DNA of 64,000 nt from Cyrtodaria siliqua (lineage: Eukaryota > Mollusca > Bivalvia > Adapedonta > Hiatellidae), in the NCBI GenBank assembly GCA_037043455.1, contig JAWPHD010010204.1, positions 1 to 64,000 on the forward strand, read 5' to 3'. A program made the translations under genes and the position numbers. Shown here in pieces: positions 52,432-62,906 of this stretch (positions within the stretch are counted from its first letter, which is position 1; each line of letters opens with the position of its first letter). The notes under the pieces were generated by a model. It worked only from the letters and a program-made list of their open reading frames with translations, searched no databases and was not told the DNA's origin.

Positions 52432-53160
52432 ATAAACGTATTCATACAATTTAGCTTGTTCCGTGAGTGAATCGTGATGCATTATCAACATTCTGATGAG
52501 TTGTGCAAAACCTTGCGACGGACAATAATATGAGTGTGACGATTCAAGTTAAGAGACAAAGGAATCAATATGAACTACCGTACATATTGCTCTCACGACC
52601 ACACCCACCCCACCCCCACTGCCCCCCACACACACCACCTCCCCGACTCGCCCACTTCTTTATACTAAGTGAAGTTAACATAAACATATTCATACAATTT
52701 AGCTTGTTCAGAAAAGGAATAGTGATGCATTATCAGCAGTCAGATGAGTTGTGCAAAACCTTGCGACGGACTATACCACGAGTGTGACGATTACAGCTTA
52801 GTGCCAAAGAAATCAATATGAACTACCGTACGTACTGCCCAACCCCACTCACTTCTTTATACTAAGTAAAGTTATAATAAGCGTATTCGTACAATTTTAG
52901 CTTGTTCAAAAAAGAAAACGTGATGCATTATCAGCAGACAAATGAGTTGTGCAAAACCTTGCGACGAAACAGAACACGAGTGTGAGGATTCAAGCGTAAT
53001 AACAATGGAATCAATATGAATTATCGCACGGATTGTCCTCCCTCACCACCATTCACCTGCTCACCCACTTCTTTATACTAAGTTTAGTTAAGATATTCAT
53101 ACAATTTTAACTTGTTCAGAAAAGGAATCCTGAAGCATTATCAGATAAATGAGTTTGTGC
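52432..53160. repeat. Tandem repeat J, 4 units of about 196-249 bp
   Basis: Units start near 52,432, 52,681, 52,877 and 53,090 with (A/C)TATTC(A/G)TACAATTT(T)AGC. They share TGATGCATTATCA, GAGTTGTGCAAAACCTTGCG, GAATCAATATGAA and CCCACTTCTTTATACTAAGT. The C-rich middle varies in length. Confidence 0.85.
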
Positions 53161-53967
53161 CCACAAAGATTAACCAGCATGAAAGCTCTGGCTATTCAAT
53201 GTTTTACACAACAGGTACAACTTTTTTTGCGATATCTTAACTGTAATTTTCTTTATTTTTTTAATGTTTTTACTGTCTTTTGAAAACAAAAATCACCTAC
53301 CCACCTCAAACTTTTTGGGTCGGAGCACTGCAAACCAACAATTTTTTAAGGATGGCCTAATTGTGACAAAATTATTTTACAAAATTAACAAAATGCAAAT
53401 TTAAAGAAAGGCAAGACATGTTGGTCTGATTTTTATACATATAGTATGGGCTTATGGTCCCTTAATTATATAGGCTAAAACTGGGTCGAAGGGTGACCCT
53501 GAGTTAAATTCAGCTCTGCCACAGTATTTGTAGACATTTAGGGAAAAAACACAAATATTGTCTCGTTATCAGACCTCTGAACCTCCCCTAGCCTAATAAA
53601 CTGGCTCCTATGCATTTTTTTTTTTATTATTCTGACGTTCTATGTAACTGCATATAAGCCTAATTTCCTATGTAAAATAACGACTGGAAAAACCGCTTCA
53701 ACACCCAGGTGACTTTCGAACGAAATTGAGCTGCTAATCAGACTCCTGTGCGTAAACCATGGCGATAATCTAACAAAATAATAAATGATTTACCATTTAC
53801 TTTCGGGTTTATTGTTTTCCGAGGCATATTTTACATAATATATCGGTTTTTCGTAGAACGCTATACATTGCGTTGTATGTAATGCACGAACTGCCTAACA
53901 AGTCCCACAGACAAGGGAACGTTATTCCATTTGAAGAACGTGTTCAACCAACAATCCGTCAGCAAAA
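53161..53967. other. Stretch without recognised gene
   Basis: AT-rich; it presumably includes the 5' region of the next gene. Nothing specific supported. Confidence 0.3.
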
Positions 53968-54236
53968 ATGAGTCTCGAGACGTTCAATTATGTGAGTGAC
54001 TTTCTGAAGTTCACAACGGAGGGGTACATTTTTTTGTTTTGTATGAACTACCTGCAAATAGACATCATCGATGACGAGATACAGGAAGACTTTGAAAGAA
54101 TGTTAGATGCTAATAAACGAACGTACTTTCAATTTCCGCGGACGTAGTGGAGAAGATAATATATGGTGTCCGGAAACGAAATACATGCCTCTTAATAGTG
54201 ACGAAGATTCGTACGAGTTTTGCATTTGCAAAAAAG
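53968..54236 (+). pseudogene. DUF6589-associated gene, first piece
   Basis: ATG at 53,968 opens MSLETFNYVSDFLKF...FERMLDANKRT and then frame-shifts. The second frame reads INERTFNFRGRSGEDNIW and ends EFCICKK at a GTTAGT donor in phase 1, matching the phase of the acceptor at 60,957. Confidence 0.5.
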
Positions 54237-54648
54237 GTTAGTCAAATAATGAGGCATGATAAAATATATATTAAACCATTGGTAGAACTGTATATTATAT
54301 AGTCCTTGTTAAATATTGACTCATACGCATACGATTAAATATGAAGACGCAGTTTTATCTAGTCTGTTCATAATAAGTATATATAGGTAATAAGGCAAAA
54401 CTGGCAACCGTTGTAGTGAACTATTTATAATATAGCGTATACTATTTGAACCTTACTCAATGGTATTACATTGAATAAGCTGAAGTGAAAAAATTGCATG
54501 TGAAAATACACGCAGTGTCTTAAATGCATTATTGTTATAAGGGTGAACCCATGATCCAGTGTGACCATACGGGATGTAGCCGCGGTACATGGGTCTAACG
54601 GAAGAAGAAATTCCCGAAGAAAGTACTAAATAATACATTGCATTATTA

Positions 54649-55062
54649 GTCCAGTGGCTTACCTCCCGAAATCACAATGTTTGTGCACTTTTGGAAACAA
54701 GCATGAAATTTTGCACACATATACATATGACCATTACAGACTTTTTCTGCTGTAGAACCACTTCGACAGCACCACCTGGTGCCAGGTGGCGCCACCTAGC
54801 GCCACCTGGCGGCAGAGGTGGGAGTTTTTTGCTTATATATTTACATAAGTGACCATAACTTTTGATCTAGGTAACATTTTTACATTCTGTTTGCAGCATA
54901 TATGTCTTGTTACATAATAGCATAAAATGGAAACACTTCTGCAGCGCCCCCTGGTGTCATGTGGCACCACATAGCGCCACCTGGTGGCAGAGGTGGGATT
55001 TTTCGCTTATACACTAACATAAATGCACAAACATTGTGATTTTGGGACCTAAGCCACTGGAC
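54649..55062. repeat. Left inverted-repeat block, MITE-like
   Basis: 414 bp between TA dinucleotides, with ends GTCCAGTGGCTTA and TAAGCCACTGGAC. It contains two CCACCTGG-rich modules around 54,775-54,815 and 54,945-54,990. Confidence 0.75.
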
Positions 55063-55154
55063 TATCTGTGCCACTTCCTAATTGAGTTCTAATTTATCTT
55101 ATAATTGATGTTGCAGGTTTGTGTCTACTATGAAGTTCGCATGAACACAAGGCG

Positions 55155-58100
55155 TTGGATAGAGATGGGCCAGTGAAGAAATCTATCACGGCTATATTGG
55201 ACAATTTAGCGGGAACACGTGTAGTACTTTCATTAGCCATGGCTGAGGTGGACAGCAGAGACGATACAAACGTGTCTATTAAATGGCATCTATGCATATT
55301 TTGCCAATCAAATACTTCGGAACATTTGGAATGTCCAGCAAAATCCAAAGCAAGTGATTCTGGAAAAGGTTACACAACATTGGTGGACTGTTTGAAGGAG
55401 TTTCGCAATGCTGAGGTCTTACCAATTACCATAGACCTGGTGAATATGGATGTTGAGACATTAAAACGGCACGAAGCTTCTTGGCATAAATCCTGCAGGG
55501 TTCAGTACAACAGGACTAAGTTACAGCGGGTATTGAAGCGCAAGGTGAAGAGCAGTACGTCAGGAAATGATTCCGGACTAAGTGATGTTAAAATCACTAG
55601 ATCAGCAAGCAATCCATCTGCAAGTTTCAGCGTTTTTTCAGACAAATTATGCTTTTTCTGTGACAAGAGTATTTCGTCTTCAGATAGATACAAGCGTGTG
55701 GCTTCAACCTTTGATTTGGACAGAAAAGTGCGAAAATGTGCGACTGATCTTTGCGACTCTACATTGTTAACCAAATTAGCTGGTGGCGACATGGTAGCTA
55801 CTGAAGCAGAATACCATGCAAACTGTTTGACGTCTCTGTACAAACAACATGCACAGTTTTTGGAACAATCACATGAGAGTAACTCCGATGGTAACATTCA
55901 TGGCATTGTGTTTGCTGAACTGCTTGCATACATTGACGAGGCTAGGTGTGATGAAGAGCGACCTTCGTTCAGGTTAGCTAACCTGGTCCAGTTGTACAAT
56001 AACAGAATGGGGGAACAGGGTGTTAAGGACAGTGTGCATGCAACACGATTGAAGGACAAAATCTTGTCACAAATACCAGATCTCTCAGCACATACGAGTA
56101 AATGTAGTCAGGGTCAAGGTGTGATTTTCATGTTTAACTCTGATGTAGCAAATCTTGTACAGGAAGCGAATCGCCATAGAGACTATGATCTGGATGCAAT
56201 CCATATTGCAAAGGCGGCTGAAATAGTGCGATTAGACATGTTCGACAATGTGTCCTTATTCAATGGGTCATTTCCACCACAGTGTCAAGAACATGTCATA
56301 CCCAAGTCTTTGAAGGCATTAGTTGACATGGTTCTTCAGGGACCGAGCATAAAGGATCAGTCCGCAAAGGAAGGCTCAGACCTACAAGCAGCCCTAACCA
56401 TATCACAGATGTTCCTTTTCAATGCTGTAAAACATTCCAGGCATGCATCTACCTCTGGACAGGTCAGACATAAAGCGGATCGTGAAACACCGCTGCCTCT
56501 ATATATTGGCCTAAAACTACACGCTGCAACACGCAAGAAGAGACTGGTTGACATGATGTTTCAGCTTGGCATGAGCGTGTGCTATGACCGTGTTTTGCAG
56601 GTTATCACTGATCTGGCAAATGGAACATGTGATAGGTTTGAAGCAGAAGGCGTCGTTTGTCCTGTCAATATGAAGCTAGGACTGTTCACAGTAGGTGCCC
56701 TTGATAACTGCGATCACAACCCAACATCAGCTACCGCACACGATTCCTTCCACGGAACAAGCATATCACTCTTCCAGTTTCCGACAGAGGCTGTACCTGG
56801 AACTGACAGAGGTATAACCTTGCTCCATCCTGCATCACCACACGATGACAAGCGAAAGGTTGTGCCACTCCCAGACGCCTATGCAGATGTCCCACCAGCA
56901 ATACTACGCACAAAAACAATGTGTATTCCAGTAGCAATTGTTGGTCCTGTTACGCCAGCTGAAACTTCCGTTCAAGAGGCAATGCTTGAAGAACAAGAAT
57001 GGCTTGTCCAAGTGAGACGTCTAGTAGACAAGACCAAACTTGAAAAAGGTGAATATGTGTCATGGGCTGCGTATCATGCTTCCCGACAGTCCCAAGAACC
57101 ACATCCAGTCACCTTGGGTTCCTTGTTGCCACTCTTTTATGAGAGTGCGCACACAGTTGCCATGGTCAAGCATGGGATGGATGTGATCAGAAATGCAACA
57201 CATTATGTCAATCCGGGTCAGATCGCAGTCATGGCTGTAGACCAACCCCTGTATTCCTTGGCAAAGCAGATTCAGATGTCCTGGCCAGTTACACACGGTG
57301 AAGACAAATATCTCATTATGTTTGGTGGGCTACATATTGAAATGGCTGCATTTCGAGCACTTGGTACTTGGCTGCAAGACAGCGGTTGGACATCAGCCCT
57401 AGTTCAAGCAGATGTAACAACGCCCGGCACTGCAGACTCATTTATTAAAGTAGCTCATGTCACAAAGACGAGACATGCCCATCAAGTCACAGCTGCTAGC
57501 CTTGCCATCCTCAAGCACAAGGCGTACCAGGCGTACATCGATTCACTTCCTGAAGAAGATCCAAAAGTTGAAATTGGCGACTGGGAGGAGCAACGGGTTG
57601 TGGCATGCCCTCACTTTCAATATTGGTGGCTAACTCTGAAACTGCAACTCATGGTATTGCTGTTCGTTAGAGCTGAACGCGATGGCAATTTTTGCCTCTA
57701 CGTAGAGACCCTGAACAAGCTGACTCCGTGGTTCTTTGCACTGGATCAAACCAACTATGCCCGATGGTTACCTGTTCACATTCGAGACTTGAACACGCTT
57801 TCACAGGTTCATCCAGACTTACACACTGAATTCCAGAATGGTAACTTTGTGATTCACAAAACTGCTCGTGTATCATCTGGAATGGCAATTGATCAAGGTC
57901 ATGAGCAGAACAATGCGATGGTGAAGGGATCTGGGGGTGCAGTAGGCCTCACAGAAAATCCGAGTGCGTTCAGACGTTGGATGGTTGCAGGACCTGAGCT
58001 AGCAAGGATAACAATTGAATTTGAGACCGCGTTCACTGCTCAAGATGATGACACCGGTCACCATGAGCAGACTCCAGCAGTACAAACTGCATTTGCCAAG

Positions 58101-59805
58101 CAGGTAATGTCTCTAGTGTCAACTATTGAAGACATGGGGAATCCCTTTCTTGAAGAGAGTGCTGATCTTCTAGTCCTGGATACAAAGGACATAGTCAATG
58201 AGTCCGTAGTTAAGACGGTCAGGAACATAGAACAAATAGGCGTGAAAGCGTACGATGCCTATGTAGAGCAGAGGCTAGTGAAGGCAGAAAAACCCATCTC
58301 AGACCCCATAGCGAAACAGCAATTGCCACTCTTCAGCAGACCACAGAAAAAAAATCCATCTCGTTCAAAGCTGCAAGTAGCTGACCTAGAAGTTGATCGC
58401 GAACTTATGTCGCAGCTGTATGTATCCTGCCAAACACGAGCAGTTAACCAAGACGACTTCTTCATGTATGAGAATCATCCCTACGCACCAAGTCTCTCAG
58501 ATCATGGGAAGCTGCGTGCAAGCAACAAGTCAGATTTGATTCCATGCCTGCAAAGCCTGATTACTCCTAAGACTGATGGACCTACAGTGGACTGTATAAT
58601 CTTGGATGGTGCCGCAGTAGTGCATTTACTTGCTCCAAGAACAGCGGCAACCTTCAACGAATATGCCTCTGCCATATTTTTGCCATACATTGACAGACAG
58701 TTACAGAATGCACAACGCGTGGATGTGGTTTGGGATGCATACATACCGGACAGTCTGAAGGAATCAACAAGGAAGAAGAGAGGAACAGGGATCAGACGGA
58801 GAGTTTTGGGAACATCTAAAATTCCGACGAACTGGATGAAGTTTCTCTGTGTGGCAGAAAACAGATGAGCTGTTTGACTTTTTGACACACGCTGTTATAA
58901 ACAGACAACAAACAGAACACGAGGTGTATGCCACTGATGGAGTAGACGTACTCTGCTCACAACCAAATGCAGACTGTGCCTACATTAGTCCATGCAATCA
59001 TGAGGAGGCGGACACGAGAGTCATTCTTCATGCCAGTGATGCTGCAAACAAAGGCAGTAAAAAGTGCCTTATCAGGACCGTAGACACTGACATCCTCGTT
59101 CTAGCGATTGCATATGTAGAGCGAATTGGTGTCGAAGAGTTATGGGTGGCCTTTGGCACAGGCAAGGGATTTTGTTATCTACCAGCCCATGAAATTGCGT
59201 GTGCACTAGGCTCACCGAAAGCTGCATCGTTGCCGATGTTTCACGCATTCACGGGATGTGATACGGTGTCCGCATTCGCTGGGAAAGGAAAGCAAACCAT
59301 GTGGGCCGTTTGGCGTGTGTACCCAGAGATAACAGAAGCATTTGTAGACTTGTGCAGCGGCACTGATGTCATTAGTACAGAAGCTACTTCTCTGATAGAG
59401 AGATTTGTCATTCTTGTCTACGACCGAACCAGCCAACTCAAAGACGTCAATGAAGTTAGGAAAGATCTCTTCACAAGAAAAGGCAGATTCAAGTACGACA
59501 GTCTACCTCCAACGAAAGCAGCTCTCACTGAGCATGCCAAAAGAGCTACTTATCAAGGTGGCCATGTGTGGGGGCAATCGATCAGATCACAAATGAAACT
59601 ACCAGATCCGGCAGCGTGGGGTTGGACGAAAACAAACGATGGATGGGAGCCATATTGGACCCCGCTACCAGAAGCATCAAAGGGATGTCGCGAGCTCATC
59701 AAATGTGGCTGCAAGAAAGTGTGCACCACAGGCCGTTGTGGATGTTTCCGTGCTAAGTTGTCATGTACTACGCTGTGTTCATGCATGTGCATGGATTATG
59801 CATAG
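55155..59805 (+). CDS. Large element-encoded protein: zinc motifs, possible PIN/FEN1-like nuclease, CXC tail (one frameshift)
   Basis: Two overlapping frames, 55,155-58,868 (1,237 residues) and 58,849-59,805 (318 residues), meet at an AAAA run near 58,858. Removing one base would join them, so it is a young mutation, a sequencing error or programmed shifting. N-terminal Cys pairs (C47/C50, C166/C169) sit in two repeated modules with later Cys/His. The end of frame 1 and frame 2 carry DGAAVVH (D1151), VVWDAYIPDSLK (D1194, D1199), HEEADTRVILHA, TVDTDILVLA and FHAFTGCDTVSAFAGKGK. The order of acidic motifs resembles FEN1/XPG-type PIN nucleases; this is inference. The last 40 residues have a CXC (tesmin-like) pattern, CGCKKVC...GRCGCF...C...CSC. 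No introns. An in-frame Met at 55,239 is an alternative start. Similar multicopy proteins occur in invertebrate genomes, to my knowledge without assigned function. Confidence 0.8.
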
Positions 59806-60344
59806 ACAATTGACATAATTAAGGGAGATAAATGATTGCTTGTGACCGAACAAAAAGCAATTGACATACCAAGGCAAACACATCTGGTATGCTTTGGAGG
59901 CAATGTTGTGGATATTTTCGTTATAAGATGACATTACCATGTCGTGTTCTAATTAACATTTGCATTCTCCATAGACAATTAGTGGCATTATTAAGAACAC
60001 TTGATCCCAATATAGGGGACTTAAATTGTCGCTTGTGACTGAAACAGTGAAATTTATATATATCAAGACAATTAAGCATGACTATGTATTGGAGGTAACT
60101 CACTTGCATATATGTAAGATGAGTCAACTATGCCACTAGATGGTGATACCTGCCATTAATGCTTCTACTAGAATAATATATAATTAGTAGCAGTGAGCAC
60201 ATGCAACAAATAACATAGTTGTTTGCACAAATGCACATATATTATCGTCTGAAAACTGAATACACATATTCCAACTACGGTAGATCGAACTTTATTATTA
60301 AGCACTTCTGCCACTTCTGCACCACTTAGATACCATGTGACCCT
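59806..60344. other. 3' flank of the large gene inside the element
   Basis: Holds the phrases TAGACAATT(G/A) and GC(T)TGTGAC(C/T)GAA twice (about 59,803-59,848 and 59,972-60,042), a weak duplication of about 170 bp. No gene was seen. Confidence 0.45.
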
Positions 60345-60802
60345 GCACAAGTGTTTCTATGTTATGCTATGATGTAACAAGACATATATGCTGCAAACAG
60401 AATGTAAAAATGTTACCTATATCAAAAGTTATGGTCATTTATGTAAATATATAAGCAAAATATCCCACCTCTGCCGCCAGGTGGCGCTATGTGGTGCCAC
60501 ATGACACCAGGGGGCGCTGCAGAAGTGTTTCCATTTTATGCTATTATGTAACAAGACATATATGCTGCAAACAGAATGTAAAAATGTTACCTAGATCAAA
60601 AGTTATGGTCATTTATGTAAATATATAAGCAAAAAACTGCCACCTCTGCCGCCAGGTGGCGCTAGGTGGCGCCACCTGGCACCAGGTGGCGCTGTCGAAG
60701 TGGTTCTACAGCAGAAAAAGTCTGTAATGGTCATATGTATATGTGTGCAAAATTTCATGCTTGTTTCCAAAAGTGCACAAACATTTTGCTAAGCCACTGG
60801 AC
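60345..60802. repeat. Right inverted-repeat block
   Basis: Reverse complement of the left block, with an extra partial module: about 2.6 copies of a 175-bp unit containing TGTAACAAGACATATATGCT, TTACCTA(G/T)ATCAAAAGTTATG and the GCCAGGTGGCGCTA palindromic core. Confidence 0.8.
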
Positions 60803-60956
60803 TATATTTCATTAAATGTATTGCAAGAGTAACATTTTAGATTTTAACTTATACATATAACTTCTAAAAAAGAATTGAAAACAAAACGTTACTTCATTTT
60901 GCAAAAGTGAAAGAATAGCCAATTGATCATTGTTTAATTATTTCATTTTGTATCAG

Positions 60957-61200
60957 ATGAAGAGTGGTACTGTTCCGCAGACTGCAGAAAACACTCGATA
61001 AAGAAATCAACTGGAAAGAAGGGTAAGGCAAACTCAAAGGTCAAGTCTAAGGTGAAGAGGACGTCGATCAAACGTTCGAATGTAGTCTGGAGAGGTGTAT
61101 TTGACCTGAAGCGGTCAGGGAATATGATGATGCTCTATTGGAAAATGGACATTCCTCTATTTCATAGCAACAACAATGTCAAGTATTGTATAAAGATGTT
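60957..61200 (+). pseudogene. DUF6589-associated gene, second piece
   Basis: After TATCAG it reads DEEWYCSADCRKHSIKK, a basic stretch (KKSTGKKGKANSKVKSKVKR), then VVWRGVFDLKRSGNMMMLYW and IPLFHSNNNVKYCIKM. The 3' splice site of this piece is not clear. Confidence 0.5.
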
Positions 61201-61384
61201 AAGGGAAATACGGCGATTTTGATATATTTAGTACATCGATTTATTAAAAAATATATTTTATTTAAACCTGCTTGCATATAATAAAATAGTAAATATATAT
61301 TTTTGTGATTTTTTCAAATATTCTTCTTAAATTTACCATAGGCTTGAATATACTCTTACTGCACCTTAATCACCATTAAGTACT

Positions 61385-61842
61385 GGGCAACAACATGTGC
61401 GTATCACAGGAGTAGATGACAGAGAGGGCGAAACAGCAGAGATGACAACTAAGAAAGTGATACATATGATAAATTCTAAGTTACCAATCAAAGTATCCGA
61501 GAGTGAGATTGACATATCTCATCGACTGGGGCAATTTGACAAAAGCAAGAAGAGACCCATCATAGTCAAATTTGTTAGACGACATGTCCAAAACGCCATA
61601 ATGAAAAACTCAAAAATGTTGAAAGGTACGGGTATGAGGATTTAACCAAGTTAAATCAAAAAGTGTTAACGGCAATGCGGGTGAAATCCAAAGACATTAT
61701 CGCAAGCGCATGGTCGAACCAGGTAAAACTGCTATTGAAATACAAATCTGACAAAATAGAAGAGGTGAAGTATAAGGACTTCAATTTCTGGTTGAGTAAG
61801 CCATGGCCAGCACAAGAATCAACAACAGAGATGGAGGCATAA
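61385..61842 (+). mobile_element. LINE ORF1-like fragment
   Basis: MRITGVDDREGETAEMTTKK, EIDISHRLGQ, KKRPIIVKFVRRHVQNAIMK and, after a frameshift near 61,630, YEDLTKLNQKVLTAM and NFWLSKPWP to a stop. The R-(I/V)-x-G-(V/I)...HRLG...RPIIVKF-x-RR...R pattern is that of L1/Tx1-type ORF1 RNA-binding domains. It is detached from any ORF2. Confidence 0.75.
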
Positions 61843-61934
61843 ACTGAAATACAAAGTATAATTTGTTAAAAATATAAACAATCAAAATAGACAGTCACAG
61901 ACGAAACAAATAAATGGACATACAGTAGAGAGAT

Positions 61935-62095
61935 GTAAATCAAGAAAAGAAGCGACAGTATCAGAAATGTTAGCTTTGTTGAGTTGAAGTTCCTTAGGAT
62001 AGATATCATTAATCATAGTAGAAAAGAAAGGATTGCCAATGTTCAATGTCATCCAAATCCAAAGCCATCGAGAAGTGTACAACATGCTTTGAACT
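61935..62095 (-). mobile_element. RT element fragment, palm region
   Basis: The minus strand reads LNIGNPFFSTMINDIYPKEL then [20 protein letters not shown], matching the segment after the YLDDIL box in the 29.5-kb copy. There are no flanking parts. Confidence 0.75.
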
Positions 62096-62335
62096 GTTAA
62101 AATAATTTTTAATAATTGTTTAAAAATATGCAGTTTGTATAGCACAGCTTTGGGGATGCTGCCAGTTTTTACAAAAATAAAACGTGTCGCGTGTTCCGTT
62201 AAAACTAGTGATTTTTACATGTAATAAATGTCAAACCATATAATTAACATTTGGATTTTATTCTGTCACATTACATGTATACCTGTGTAATAATACATAT
62301 ACTTATTCAAACTAACAAATTGCATTTTCATGTAG

Positions 62336-62467
62336 GACTGAATGGTTGGTTGCCCGAACGTTTACGCCAAGACATAATCTGGAATAGAACCGTGAACCTG
62401 AACGGTGGAGTCGGAAAGAATGACGAGATGGACCTCGTTAACGAATTCCTGAACAAAGAATTTAAAG
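62336..62467 (+). pseudogene. DUF6589-associated gene, third piece
   Basis: 132 bp between TGTAG and GTGAAC: LNGWLPERLRQDIIWNRTVN then LNGGVGKNDEMDLVNEFLNK. This is the most conserved-looking block of the family. Confidence 0.6.
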
Positions 62468-62608
62468 GTGAACTAACTTTGTTCTAGCGTTGCATTGAAA
62501 AGTGAATAAATTAAACTACATGAAATGAGACCGTATTTCCGACTTTCTCCTTGTCATTTGTACATGCAAAATAACATCCAAGCTATTTTTTTATTTTTTT
62601 TCAGATAG

Positions 62609-62906
62609 TATTGTCTGCAAGAAACAAACTGACCGAAGACAACCTACAGCGTCACGGAAAGCTGGCCGGAGGAGTTGGAAGATATCTTGATGTGGTTATT
62701 CCTCACTTGCAGACAGTGCGGACAGGAGGAAATCGACAAAAACACGCGATGACCGGGAAGAAGACATTAGGTTCTTTGTGGAGTTGTTAAGACCAGAACA
62801 TTTAACGAGTGTGCTTCCGGGTCGGTGCCACAAAGCATTTCCAAATATGCGTAGTGGAGTGGAAATTAAGGACGTCGATAAAATGCTTGTTAAGATCAAA
62901 AGATAA
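62609..62906 (+). pseudogene. DUF6589-associated gene, last piece
   Basis: Using the AG at 62,607-62,608 it reads LSARNKLTEDNLQRHGKLAG then GVGRYLDVVIPHLQ. A frameshift near 62,715 is followed by DDREEDIRFFVELLRPEH to a TAA at 62,904-62,906. Confidence 0.5.

Larger units (their letters stand above)
54649..60802 (+). mobile_element. 6.2-kb DNA element with long inverted repeats, carrying a large zinc-finger/CXC protein gene
   Basis: Both outer ends read GTCCAGTGGCTTA, flanked by TA (54,647-54,648 and 60,803-60,804). The outer 350-400 bp are inverted copies of each other with an internal tandem module (CTGGTGCCAGGTGGCGCCAC and relatives, CATAACTTTTGAT, ACATTCTGTTTGCAGC). The left end block (54,649-55,062) is itself closed by GTCCAG/CTGGAC ends and TA on both sides, so it could be a separate 414-bp MITE. 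The single gene inside runs 55,155-59,805. The element lies in an intron-like gap of the DUF6589-associated gene. I do not recognise it as a named superfamily. Confidence 0.65.
53968..62906 (+). pseudogene. Degenerate PHD-finger plus DUF6589-associated gene, split by a transposon
   Basis: Four exon-like pieces in one orientation: 53,968-54,236, 60,957-about 61,200, 62,336-62,467 and 62,609-62,906. They follow the order of a multicopy invertebrate family I associate with DUF6589: a CxC...W(Y/F)C-x3-C PHD-like finger, a segment VVWRGVFDLKR...YWKMDIPLFH...VKYCIKM, then GWLPERLRQDIIWNRTVNLN, NKLTEDNLQRHGKLAGGVGR and a tail LRPEHLTSVLPGRCHKAFPN. Frameshifts occur near 54,115 and 62,715, and the middle of the PHD finger (Cys/His pairs between CIC and WYC) is missing. 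The function of this family is unknown to me, and the DUF name is from memory. The first intron holds a 6.2-kb element; the second holds LINE ORF1 and RT scraps. Confidence 0.55.

Noticed and set aside
55094..58888. Several minus-strand frames of 60-130 residues over the large gene
   Set aside because: Shadows of the plus-strand coding sequence, without protein-like motifs.
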